From Saxidomus purpurata (taxonomy: Eukaryota > Mollusca > Bivalvia > Venerida > Veneridae): DNA of 64,000 nt. Each line of letters opens with the position of its first letter. The stretch's first letter is position 1. Shown in pieces: positions 11,510 to 23,500 of the stretch. The notes under the pieces are model-generated. The model had not been told where the DNA came from, did no database searches, and saw nothing but the letters and a program-made list of their open reading frames with translations. The stretch covers positions 62,001-126,000 of the forward strand of contig JAFMSR010000015.1 in the NCBI GenBank assembly GCA_022818135.1, written 5' to 3'. The position numbers and the translations under genes are program-made.

Positions 11510-12340
11510 GTACGGAAACGTATATTGACCCCCTTTATATATAGAAATTAAACTCATAAAGATACTATTTTTCTATTTTGAGCCTATATAAATTTCACCG
11601 TATTTAACGGTCAATGTAAGAATAAAGATACAAAGTTCTGATTTACAGTTGTTCTTTTGTATTTAAATTAAGAAATAAGTTTTAATGAGCAATTCATATC
11701 TACGGAAACGTATATTGACCCCCTTTATATATGTTCTACATTTTCTTAACTCACTAAGATATGCGTGTATTATATATAAGTAATCAAATACTTGAGACTA
11801 AATTTGTTGAAGTTTAACATAAGAGAATCTAGGAGATATTTGTGCTGGTTGTTAATTTTTGTAGATGTAGGTTGTTTTTTTACGTGTTGCAGTTCGTGAT
11901 ATTTTTGTCAGCAAATATATGAAAATAAGCTATTGAATTAACTGGGAATAAACATAAGGGAATATATGACATGTTGTACTAAACTAATGAGTTGAATATA
12001 TCCAGCAAAAATAAAAGTGACAGAAAAGACAAAGATATATATCTTCAACACTTTTAACTTTCTCCACCTTTAAGTTTATATTCATTTCAGCACAAATACA
12101 TCATAAATTTTCACTATGTAGATCTAATACAATAAAATTGGTAAAAACGATATGAATTTCTGATCAAAGCTTATTTCCTAATTTAAATACAAAAAAACAA
12201 CTGTAAATCAGAACTTTTTATCTTCGTTCTTAGATAGACTGCTAAATACGGTGAAATTTATATAGGCTCATAAATAGAAAAATAGTATTTTTTATGAATT
12301 TAATTTATATATATAAAGGGGTCAATATACGTTTCCGTAC
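11510..12340. mobile_element. Non-autonomous DNA element with about 190-bp inverted ends
   Basis: The left end GTACGGAAACGTATATTGAC (11510) and its complement at 12340 open inverted arms of about 190 bp (11510-11698 and 12152-12340). A third copy of the terminus begins at 11701 in the same direction as the left end, directly after the left arm. No transposase frame is present and no target duplication is obvious. Confidence 0.75.
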
Positions 12341-12859
12341 CCTTTGGCTAGTGAAACTGATTTCTTTCGGTAGTGTTTAAACTTTAAGGCCTGAACTGAA
12401 ATTATTTGATTCTTAAATTGACCGATATGAATAAAATTGAAAATCTACAACTGACATATATAATCAAAGGACTGAAAGTGCTGGAGGATCGATTGTCTCT
12501 GAACAACACAGCCTGCACACATACATGTGTAAATATCAGGACAACACAGACTGTACACATACATGTGTAAATATCAAGACAACCCCCTTGCACGAGTAAA
12601 GTTATAAACTGGAGACACAACTGTCCACACATTTTGACCTATAAAAATTTGTGTAAATTTTACTTTTGAGATAAGAACCCATGTGCTTACATTTTGCATT
12701 CAGTGACTATGTTCAACTACTCTATGAAGTATTAAGCTGTGAATGGTAACTGATAAATGGATTTTGACAAAACTGAACTGAAAAAAAATCATAGTTTGAA
12801 CAACTTTTAATGTCATGCAAAAGTTATGGGATATGCCCATAAAGTTGATTGTATTGTGC
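12341..12859. other. No feature recognised
   Basis: Contains a short duplicated CACATACATGTGTAAATATC motif at about 12519 and 12556; otherwise unremarkable. Confidence 0.5.
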
Positions 12860-13106
12860 CAATTGACTGATTCGGATTTAACGTCGCACTCAACAGTTAA
12901 GGTCATTTTGCTACTTCCAGCTTTCGTGGAGGAGGAAGATCCTGGGTGCAAATTCGGGTATTATTTCAGTCATGAACGGGCACCTGAGTATAACCTGGAT
13001 AGCTTCTAGACATAAAAGAATTCGACCCAAGTAGGGCACGAACCTACAGCGGTGAGGGACAAGTAAACATCAGTCAGTGACCTTAATCACTCGGCCACAG
13101 ATGCCA
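12860..13106 (-). repeat. tRNA-derived SINE (V-SINE-like)
   Basis: On the - strand the head reads GGCCGAGTGATTAAGG (A-box, Leu/Ser-like) and GTAGGTTCGTGCCCTAC (B-box), followed by a body with GGATCTTCCTCCTCCACG and GTGCGACGTTAAATC. From memory that body resembles the conserved region of mollusc V-SINEs (RUDI-like); the family name is a recollection, not a search result. The head is on the high-coordinate side. Confidence 0.7.
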
Positions 13107-14033
13107 TTGTATGATGCCAAGCAATTGTCTGAAGTTTCAAGGCTTTAAGTGTTACTGAGAAAGTGAATTTTAAGAAAGCTTTATCAGATTCAAGACGACA
13201 GTGCCGACTGACGTCAAGAAGGTTATGACAATGGCTCTTCTGTTTTTCAAAGAAAAGCTAAAAATTGATAAATCAATCTTTTGATATAAATTGATTCAGT
13301 ATATACCTATTGTAGAACAAGTACTTGCAGCTTACATTAACTATCTCCGTGAGTGCTTCCAAAATACTGCGAATTGCAATATACTGGGTCTATTATTACC
13401 AGCCTTTCTACCATGCTGTTTTAAATTTTCAAAGCTTGTCTAAAACAACAACTGAATGTTTTAATAGCAGGCTATAATCTTTCATATTTAACACATACTA
13501 GACTCTAGTAGTATTTCGTAACAAGTAATAATGATGATGATGATGGTGATTATAATAATGATACTATGTATGAATGTACCCGCCAAAATTTAGTGTAGCA
13601 AAAGAATCATGGTAAAGTTTGAAAGTTTTAGTTACAATACAATAAGTCCTATTTGTATTTATATTTGAGTTAATTTCTGTTCTTTGTTAATGACAGCATG
13701 ATCCAGAGAAATGAATTTGATTTTCCCTTTAGATTATTGCATTTCTGTCTACATTTAAAAATCGCATTTAAGACATGTAGATCTATGTGATTTCTTAGTT
13801 ATTTGTACCCAGGTACGAACCGACTTCGGCAAAATGCGGACATTTTGGTACCATTTTCGAACCACGTATTTACATAAACTGCAACAATTACAACGTGTTT
13901 AAAGCATAAAAATAAGTTGTCATATTTCAAAAAGACATCTACAAATGCCTCTGTAAAGTTAATTTGCTGATAAGTTTCAGTTTTATACCTAAACGAATAA
14001 AGGCGTATTTTAGACTAGTGTTCGACCTTTCGT
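13107..14033. other. No feature recognised
   Basis: Only a short GATGATGATGATGGTGAT run near 13531. Confidence 0.5.
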
Positions 14034-14262
14034 TTAGACACGAAATGACAACTAGTCAGGTCGAGCAATTTTGATGATAGAGGCGTTGCCAAGTTACAAA
14101 AGAATCGTTGTTTTTATGTCGAAATCCGAGTTTTGTAATTTAACATTCAAGAGTACCTAATGGTACCATAACGTATTACGATGTTCCGATAGTTTATGAT
14201 CACAAACACAATATCGGATATAAGACACATTATTCGGCCTGACTAGTTGTCTTTTAGTGTCT
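14034..14262. repeat. Inverted repeat (AGACACGAAATGACAACTAG arms)
   Basis: 14034-14057 and 14238-14262 are inverted copies of about 24 bp with two or three differences, enclosing about 180 bases. A possible small MITE. Confidence 0.55.
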
Positions 14263-17055
14263 CCGGTCTGACTTGAAAACTGTTCTGATCAAAACCGCGT
14301 AGGAAACTAGTTCTATACAGAACAGATACCTCGTTGATTTTTAGTAATTTTTAATGTTTTACATTTATTCATCAATATATCATAATTGCAATATACGATT
14401 GAATAAATTCAATCGATCCAAAAATGCAAGATTGGTCGTATATATAAAATATTTACAGGTTCTGTAAAACTTGAAGTTAACTAGATATAAAGTCAAGTAA
14501 ATAAATATCGTTTAAGAATGTTACAAGTAAATTAATATCGATTCATCTAGCAGTTATCTGTTATGCATGAAGAGCACCATGGGTAATATTCGTAAAGCAT
14601 TTAAGTAAAATTATTTACCAACGAATGTTTTCTAATATTATGTTCTGGGCCGATTGGGGCAACAACATTTGCTGTTAAGACAGCAGTAAACAACAGTATC
14701 GACAAAAATGTGATCTCTTTGGATGAAACAATTGTTCGTAGCACTTAGATTACATTCTAACAAATGCCTAACGGGAAAAATTGACTGTTATCTTTAAGAA
14801 CACAAAGAACACATACGTAACTTTGTCTTTTAACTTGAGAAAAAACATTGTTGTGGAATTTCTAAACATGGAGCAGCTTTCCTAAGTATTCTTTCTAAGA
14901 TGATATAGCTCGCATTCACTGTTGAAAATGTTGATTCCCTATATGGGAAGGTCGAACAGCCAAAGTTCGCACGCGAACAGGTCGCGCAAACTTTTCTTAG
15001 TTTCTCATAATCTAGTTACTGAGACATGTGAATAAAAGTCCTTATCATTTTCAGTAAAACGCTATGGCGGATGATTATTATTTTCCTAGTATGTTACATT
15101 TTTTGTGTTTTGAATCAAATGAGCACATGCAATATGTCGCCAGGTTACATGTATTTACCTATCGCCGTTTATTATTTCAAGCTCGTATCTTTATCAACAA
15201 AAAAGTTATTGAAGCCGTTTCACGCCCAGGTGAAGTGCTCGTACGGTGCCCGGGATGTGACATGTGATACATATTTTTTATTTCTTAATTACGAAATACA
15301 TTTAGTAAATTAACATTTTCAGAAAGTGTTCGGAACACGAAGAAAAGTATGTGTATTATGTTGAAATCTCAGTGATTCGACAAAATGACTACCCAGGTCT
15401 TTTTAACTTTGTTCATAATGCATAGAAAAATAATTGTATATGTACTGGAGTTTATTTAGAATTTCTACATACCAACTTTCATGTTTTATTAAAAATAACT
15501 TATTTCTGTGTTTTTTAAAGTATATTTGAATTTTCGCTTTCGTTAGTATTGGACCTTTAAGTATAAATGCGCTCTAGCGTGTTGCATATCTTCTCTCTCT
15601 ATATATATGACACACTAGGGTGAAAACGAGAATATGAAAAAAGAGTTTCAATTATTTTTTTCTGTCCAAACCCCGAGTATCTGTGGTCATCTACCCAGAA
15701 ATTTATCTGCTCGACGGAAAAAAACTCCTCATGTTATGTTGAGATATTTTTCATTAGTGCGCTTCATGCAGGCACTTGTTTAATAATGTTGTTGTTATTA
15801 AATTAATGTTATATGTCTAAATTAAATGTGAAAGCTCTTGCACGATAAAGCGACAATCGGGAAAGGAAAATATATAAAATCACACAAAAAGTCCTTCAGA
15901 GTTATGCCTTGTAGTTTTAGAGATTTTCTTTCAAGACAAAGGACACGCGCACGTAAATAGACAAGTAATCCAACATGACATATACTCTCAGGCTTTCAGA
16001 AAGAAACACTAAATAAAGCAATACGAGCACCTTGCAATATTTTATATGGCTTAGTAAACAAAATATTTTACAACAAGAGTATGTTGATAATGGTTTAAAC
16101 TATGTTTTAGTTTCTTTATTTCCACTGAATCTGTCACAGAGTCTTTGTTCGTCAGATAGCAAGAATATGTTTCAAAATGTATCCGTTCTTCATAATAATT
16201 CACTTATTTATAGTTCTCTTTACACGAATTATTAGTGTCAGTATACTACAATATCATGAAATCCCGACTTAACGAAGCACAGTTTATATTAAAGGAAAAA
16301 ATAAAAATTGACAAAAACGTATCCATGATCTCAAGAAATCAAACTGCTCGGCGAAAACACTACATATCAGAAAATCTATAAATAATTTATTATAACTTAA
16401 ACTTTAGTAATATTAACGTTCAAAGTAAACGTCGAAAGTAGGTCAAACCCCAGCTTATTCAGTTAATGCCGAAAAAAACTTTCATTTTGGTGATCTTAAT
16501 CGCGATCGATGGACGCTCGGAGACACTTATGTAAACACCTAGTCGCCAAAATTCAAAACGGTTTGAATTCCGACTTACAGAGGTATTTCGATTGCATATC
16601 TAGCTACCAATAATTACTGCAGTCGCTCGGGTGAAAAATGGAAAAACGTTTGCCCAGTCACAAGCAAACATTGATGTTAATCGGGTGAAGCTACGCGTAC
16701 TTTATTCAGTGAGCTTCTGACTGCTGGCAAAAAGTTGTGCAATAATATTCAAATCTTGAAAGAATTTGTATTGCCAAAAGATCTCGGCCAAATTCTGAAA
16801 TTGGTCAGGCAAATTTTCGAAAAAAGACAATAGTATTTGTAACTTATTTGCTTTTTGGAGGCGACATATTTAGCAGTTGTAATATAATAAAGATCCCGAT
16901 AAGTTTCAACCATTGACTCCATGAAATCAGAAACTGGACAGGGAGGGGAAAACCTGCAGTATTTCAATTTTAATTTACCTGCGGATTTACCCCAATTTTC
17001 CCAGACTTCAATGCATAATAAATGCAGACAAATATAATATTAGTTATATTTTCAG
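14263..17055. other. No gene or repeat recognised; candidate promoter or upstream-exon region
   Basis: Only short frames without domains, for example at 15064 and 16032. If the NACHT gene has a noncoding first exon, it could lie here, but no promoter motif could be singled out. Confidence 0.45.
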
Positions 17056-17139
17056 AGTGTTCAATCAGACTGCGTCGGAATAGTTCCAGGCATTAGCTGC
17101 TTCACGTAAAGTTTGAATTTGCGGAAAGTGACGGCAGAA
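17056..17139 (+). other. Probable 5' UTR part of exon 1
   Basis: The bases between a pyrimidine-rich splice acceptor (ending AG at 17055) and the ATG at 17140. They contain an in-frame stop (TAA at 17107) and no upstream ATG in the coding frame. If the acceptor is used, transcription starts further upstream, in the 11-17 kb repeat-rich part or outside the window; if not, the promoter lies directly before this stretch. No TATA box or initiator could be singled out. Confidence 0.45.
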
Positions 17140-17532
17140 ATGGCCTCAGCACTGACTTCGAAAAATAGAGTCTACCTCTTCCGCCTGCAGATTCTACTTA
17201 TAGATGGAGGCAACCTCGTCATAAGGAACATCTTTGATCAGAAGCTTCAAAGTCAGAATAGAACGCTGACTGTTTGCCTGGCTAAAGAAAAGCACAAAAT
17301 TGATAGCCTTAAAAATCAGAAAGTAATTACCCAAACGCAGTATAATTTGCTCTTCCCTCAAGGTGGACAAGCTCCATTAATAACAGATTTTGACATAAGC
17401 CTTACAATATGTTTGCTAAGGAATCTGGTGATGTGTGGTTTAAATCCGAAATACAGTTGGAAATCCACACCACAAAGCTCGGATCTTTCTGTCGAGGCAG
17501 ACATCACACGATTAAGAACATATCGCAATGAG
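17140..17532 (+). CDS. Coding exon 1: N-terminal part of the DZIP3-type HEPN domain
   Basis: Encodes residues 1-131. The pattern is that of the HEPN domain named after DZIP3/hRUL138: an early helix with IDGGNLVIRNIF, a Q-x-x-LLFP segment, then FDISLTICLLRNL and the helix ADITRLRTYRNE that carries the active-site arginine (R129) and the following asparagine. The exon stops inside the catalytic motif, with the donor GAG|GTAACG at 17532/17533, phase 0. Read through, the frame closes after three more codons (V-T-H-stop), and by chance the third is also a histidine but at a shorter spacing. A good acceptor (TATATTTTCAG, ending 17055) lies 84 bases before the ATG, so the first part of this exon is probably 5' UTR and a noncoding first exon lies further upstream. 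Confidence 0.85.
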
Positions 17533-20500
17533 GTAACGCATTAATTATTACTATTTAATAAAATCTCATACGCAGTCGTCAATACCGTCGATGTATTAAC
17601 GGACGCTCAGAGTTTCCTTTCATTCCTTCTTCAGCTGTGCTTCCCGGAGGAGATATACAGTGTATTTGTCCGTCCTCCACACAATGGCCGAGAGCATTAT
17701 TTGGTAGTTATTGAAAAAAATGGTATAAGCTATTGAGAAATAATGTAGTAATCGAGCAAAATGTCTTTTGGAATTTCCCACAGTAACAGAGGCCAATAAG
17801 AGGAATTGCAGTGACTAAGAACAATAACAAGTCCTTACCTATCATTCCATTATCCTCCTTTTCATCTATATATCTGCTTATTTGGAACATCATTTTACAA
17901 CTTTTATACAAACTCGATAGTCAATATTCAATACAATGTTTTAAAATCATGTCTTAATGATGGCACGCATTTAAATTATCTCTTTTTATACGCTTTAAGA
18001 AAGTGTTCATTCCACAAATGATTACCACATGTAGTAAGTTGTAATGTACAAATTGGTAAAGAGTATTACAGGAAGTGTTGTGTCAAATACTATAACTCTA
18101 CCTAACCAGTTTTTAAATCCCCTACCCCAATAAATATTTCGTGTTATGCATGTACAGAACAAAACTAAACCACAATTAAGGTATCCACAGAGAGCATTGT
18201 GAGGTAGTCAATGTAAAATATCCATTGTTTTATTGTTTTATTATTTCTCTTTACTTACATTTTCTTGTTATATTTGTTGAATCCTTCTGTGCACATTTGT
18301 TTCACTGTAATTTTGTTAGCAAGGACAGAAGATGTGTTCTAGGCATTCGGAGGAGCACCTATTTCTTGGAGCATCTATTCGTGTTACCAGTTTTAATGTC
18401 ATATTGTCTTTATTAATAACATTATATACATTTACTTTTTAAAATCTATTGATGCCCAACCTCTTTACCCTAACTAATCCGCTGGCTCAGGGTGAGCTTT
18501 TATGATGGATGAATGACCGTCGTCCGTCTATGGAAGGGCATTTAAGTAAATATTCTGTTCATGTAACTGACAACTGTATTCGTCTTAATGACAAGTGCCT
18601 ACTTATAATTGACTACTGCATTGTGTATGCGTACAGCTTTTAGTTGCCTTCCATTCATTGCTAAATGATAATTGCCTACGTTAAACTGATAAGTACATAC
18701 GTATTAATACTTAGTGTCTATGTATATACGCAATGTGATTACGTGAAAATGTTAAGTGTTTATTTTCACTGACTACTGTGTTTGTGTATATTTTTATACA
18801 TACTCAATAGCAATAAGCATATAGACGAATGCAACTAAACGAATGGACTTGTAAGAATGAAATAGAAAGGGAACCAATAATACTTATACCCTGCGACTGC
18901 ATAAATTAACCAAAACGAGCACCAATAATACTGGTACCCTTTGAAACCGCGAACGAGAACTCTTGCGAATAATTATTCTGCCATTGGTATACCAGTAGTC
19001 TGATTATATTGAGAGATTTAATGTGTACCAGTAACATAACTAAACTGGTAAAACTTGCCCCCTTTGTAAAAGTATTATATCCCACTTCAAAAATTGACTC
19101 TTTCTCCTAAATTTTCTGTACTTCTTAAAGGTATCGCACAGAAATCTACATTTTAATATATCTGTCATATACAAAATTGTGTATTTGTTCCTCAAAATAT
19201 CACATGTTAATTGTAGCTAGGATATAACAAATGTACATGTTTGTATAATCACATGCTTGTAATAAGCCTTGATCAGAAATAAAACTTGAAACTTGGAGTA
19301 ACTACCGGCCCTACCATTACGCCGGGTAACAGACTAGTATTACAGACGAAAAGAAGTGAATTTGTAACCAGGCATATATTGGTTTTAGTAAATGTATTAT
19401 ATTTCACATTTAACATAACTGATTAATCTATTCGCTAAAATAAATAGCCAGGGGGTTGAGGCGTAAGCATGTCAGTTTTGCAGGGGATGGGGAGACATCA
19501 GCTCCCAAGGGGGTCGGTCGGGTGACTGAGACACGGGGGTATTGGGGATGCCCCCGTCTGGGGTATGATTTGGCACCCCGGGAGAATCAAGTTTATACAG
19601 CGGCTTATCAACATTTTGGTCACATTGGCCATGTTGAGAGGCCAACCCAACCCCTGTCAAACATTGCATTGATAGATGTTCAGTAAGCTGATCCCTGTGG
19701 CACCCCTCTACATGGGTCTGCTCAAGTAGCACTTACCTCATCCCAGGGAAGACACCCCAGGTCACCAAAGGTTCGGGGCACTTAATGCTAGATCAAACAC
19801 AACCCAATACCTTCTCTCAAGGATATGATATCCAGTCTATGGTACCACCGGTACGTTCAGGAGGGGTAGCAGGGGCTGGGGTGGCAGTAAAAGGAAGTTC
19901 ATCCCGGCCTCTAGTTTTTATCAGAGGAAGGACACCAAAGCTTCTGTTGATCGGAGGAAATACATCCCAGCCCCTATTAATCAGGGGAGTCACATCTCAG
20001 CTCCTATTAATGAGGGGGATTACACCCAAGCCCCTATTAATCAGGGGGAGCACACCCTAGCTCCTATTTATAAGGAGGAGTATATCCCAGCTCCTATTAA
20101 CAAAGAGGATGACACCAAAGCTCCTATTAATGTGGGGGGGGGTACACCCCAGCCCCTATTAATCAGGGGGAGCACATCATATTGTTCGATAACGTGCAAA
20201 TTACGATAAGGACCTTTATTGCTTGGCGCGGCATATATATATAACGAATACAGTTGTCAGTTACATGAACAGAATATATATCTTCCTGTATGAGATACAT
20301 CTCCCTATTACATCTAAACTGTACGTACAACCTTTAGTTTGTGCCCACACACAAAAATAGCTCAAAACGACGAAATATTTACTTTCTGTCTGGGTACCTG
20401 AATGACTGTTTTCATTATCAGAATAATTTATTATGTCAAAACATAAACGATTATTTATTTTAGCGAATATATTATTCAGTTATGTTAAACATGAATTAAA

Positions 20501-23500
20501 ATACATTTACTAAAAACTATAACCTGTTTACAAACTCACTTTCTTTGCGTAATGGCAGGGGTAGTTACTTCAGACTACATTTACCAATGGCAGAAGAATT
20601 ATTCGCAAGAGTTCTCGTTCGTGGTTTCAAAGGGTACCAGTATTATTGGTACCCGTTTTGGTTAATTTATGCAGCCGCAGGGTATAAGTATTATTGGTTC
20701 CCTTTCTATTTCATTCTTACTATTCCATTCGTTTAGTTGCATTCGTCTATATGCTAACTGCTATTGATTATGTATGAATATATACACAAACACAGTGGTC
20801 AATGAAAATAAACACATAACATTTTCACGTAATCACATAGCGTATATACATAGACACTAAGTATTAATACGTATGTACTTATCAGTTTAACGTAGGCAAT
20901 TATCATTAAGCAATGAATGGAAGGCAACTAAAAGCTGTACGCATGCACGATGCAGTAGTCAATTATAAGCAGGCACTTGTCATTAAGACGAATACAGTTG
21001 TCAGTTACAGGAACAGAATATTTACTTAAATGCCCTTCCATATCCGTCCGTCGTCCACAATTGCTTCCAATGACTATTTCTCATAAACTACTTCATGGAA
21101 ATTCACTAAACTTGGACAGAAGCGTTCTGTTATTAATCTCTCTTACATGTGTTCAAATGGTTCCAGTTGGCTTAACAACATTGCCACCAGAGCTAACAAT
21201 AGAACAGTCTTTAAAATTATCCTTGTAAAAATGTTTAAAAATGCAGTGCCAGAGCTAAAAAAAAAAATTTATTTCAAAGCGGAAAATATTACTAACTTAT
21301 TTTAGTGTTTGCCCTATAAAACTCGTAAAATTAAACATTTCTGTCTGTCTATTTGCCATTGATTCTTTGTAATCACAATCAAGATTGAACCAGACTCTAT
21401 GGACATGTTTGGCGCATTCGTAAATAGGCCACCCTCCTTTTTGATAATTTAGGCCATAGGAAGCAAAAACAAACAAAAGTTAATACCTCTACCCTCTTTA
21501 TAACTCTTATCTTTTTCCCTTTATGCAGCTAAAAAGGAAAGTAAGCAAATATTTACGGCACTGTTTCTACTAAAGATATTAAATTAAATTTTAAAAATTA
21601 AATGTCTTCCTTTGAAATTCGCCGGTTTTATTTATCTATTAATTGCTACTTTTCCCAATCTTGATGATTCTAAAGCATTGTTTATGTCGTTCAACAGTCC
21701 GAAATTTCACATTGGTACAGTTGCACTGCAGAAGTTCTGTGTATAGTTCGGCTGACAACAGGTTTGTCACTATTTTTCATTGTATAGCGTGGTGCATAAA
21801 CTTACACGTGCTATTTCTCCTGTCTGTTTTTAACTTTGAGGCAATGTATATCAACGTTGGGCGGTCGAAACCATCCCCGTTTAAACCCTAAAAACCGCCC
21901 CGGTCAATACTCCAAAAGTTGTCAATACCGGTCAATACTGGTCGGTTGGTGGACAATTTAATGTTTCTGATAATTTTAGTTTTTTAATGCAAGAAATGAA
22001 GTAATACTTCATATTGATGATAAAGATGACAGTCAGCTTAACCCACTGGTCAATACCTCCAAAATGGCCATTCAATGTAAATTAATATTGGCTATTAGTA
22101 TAGGTCTAATGTGGCCAATACTAGTCGATTTGTCATTCTTGGTGGTCAATTGAATATTTTCTTGAAGTGCCTAGGTAAAATATCCAATCTAGAAGTCAAA
22201 TAAATAAAATATAAGAATTCAAATAAATAAATTAAAGGTATTGCTCTGTTAATGCTTCTGTTCCATACCTCCGTAGTGAGGTAAATATGGGCTCTTTGAA
22301 CTGAGTGCTGTTTCTTAATGATGTTACTTAAACTGTACTGTTGACATTGTCTTACTGGAATTACACAAGTGTGAAGTGTGGCAGGTTATTTGTTACCAGG
22401 GCAGCTTAGGGGTGAATAACACCTATGCAAAAGGGGTCCAATTGTTTTAATAGGGAATATACCATTCCTCCTGACAGTTAATCAGTCTCTTAGACTTATA
22501 ATATTGAATTGACCACAGTATAATTCATTTAGATTCAATGAAAACATTATACTCAACAAAATATTAAATGGTCAATTATAATTATTTTATGTTTAAATTA
22601 ACATGAATAAGCTATAAAGTAAATTCGAAAATTTAGATAGTAACCTCAGGAAGATTTAAGTGTATAATAGAGTATAATAGACATAATTTTTCAACCGACC
22701 AGTATTGGGCGGTAATGACCGGTATTGACCGCCGGCCCGGTCCATACTCATACTGACCGGTCGATTGCCAACAATGATGTATATTGCGTTATAGTAGCGC
22801 ACCCAAACCTCAATTTATTGTTTTCATCAACGCCTCCAAAGGGCTTTCGATAAAAAGGCCATATCCACGTAATAAACTTTACATTTTTAGATAATTTGTG
22901 AATTGTGATGCTTTTTCAACTGTCTTTGAGAGTAACGGCTAATAGATATTGTTTCAGCACAGATCAAATCAGCACATGCAATGTTTTAAACAGGTACCGC
23001 ATTCTGAGGAGAAAACCCTCGGTAAATATGAAAGTTTTGCCAAAAATCGAGTGTTTCCGCATTTGGCATTAATTATTAGTGTTAATATTCAGACATAAAA
23101 CCTTTTGAATAAACGGGGACAATCATTTCTCTATAAGTCTGCTGACTATTACCTTGTAATGTGCCGTTTTAAAAAAGATACAGACGTTTAAAGTCGACAA
23201 GGCACATGATCCTGGCTAACGGTTACCTGCTCTGCCCCAAATACATTTACAACTAACCCATGTGAACTACGGTTAAATAACATGTGTGAAATAGTGCTAT
23301 CAGGCGTTTGTACAACGATACAGCTGTACACAATGCATAAAATTAGTTACGAATGATTCCAGTCGTGCCAGTGACGTCTACAAAAACTTTGTAGAAAAGA
23401 AAAAAATATGTTAGCTCTCTGTCTTTCTTCGCTGCATTTCCGATTTTTTCACATTTGATCGACTTCGAATTGATCCTTCTCATGTTTTGTATGAATGTAC

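Larger units (their letters stand above)
18490..21230 (+). mobile_element. Helentron-like 5' fragment, split by a foldback insertion
   Basis: GGCTCAGGGTGAGCTTTTAT and TCCGTC-rich sequence (18490-18528) resemble the 5' ends at 30.9, 53.3 and 60.7 kb. The sequence resumes at 21043 with TCCGTCCGTCGTCC and ACTACTTCATGGAAATTCAC, matching the usual continuation in this type of element. The 3' end was not found. Confidence 0.5.

Noticed and set aside
17113..17139. Start of the NACHT gene at the upstream TTG
   Set aside because: TTG is not a likely start in an animal gene, and an ATG in good context follows at 17140.
19785..20060. 91-codon frame with a ten-residue repeat
   Set aside because: The 30-bp minisatellite keeps the frame automatically; it lies in the loop of a foldback element and has no domain or splice support.
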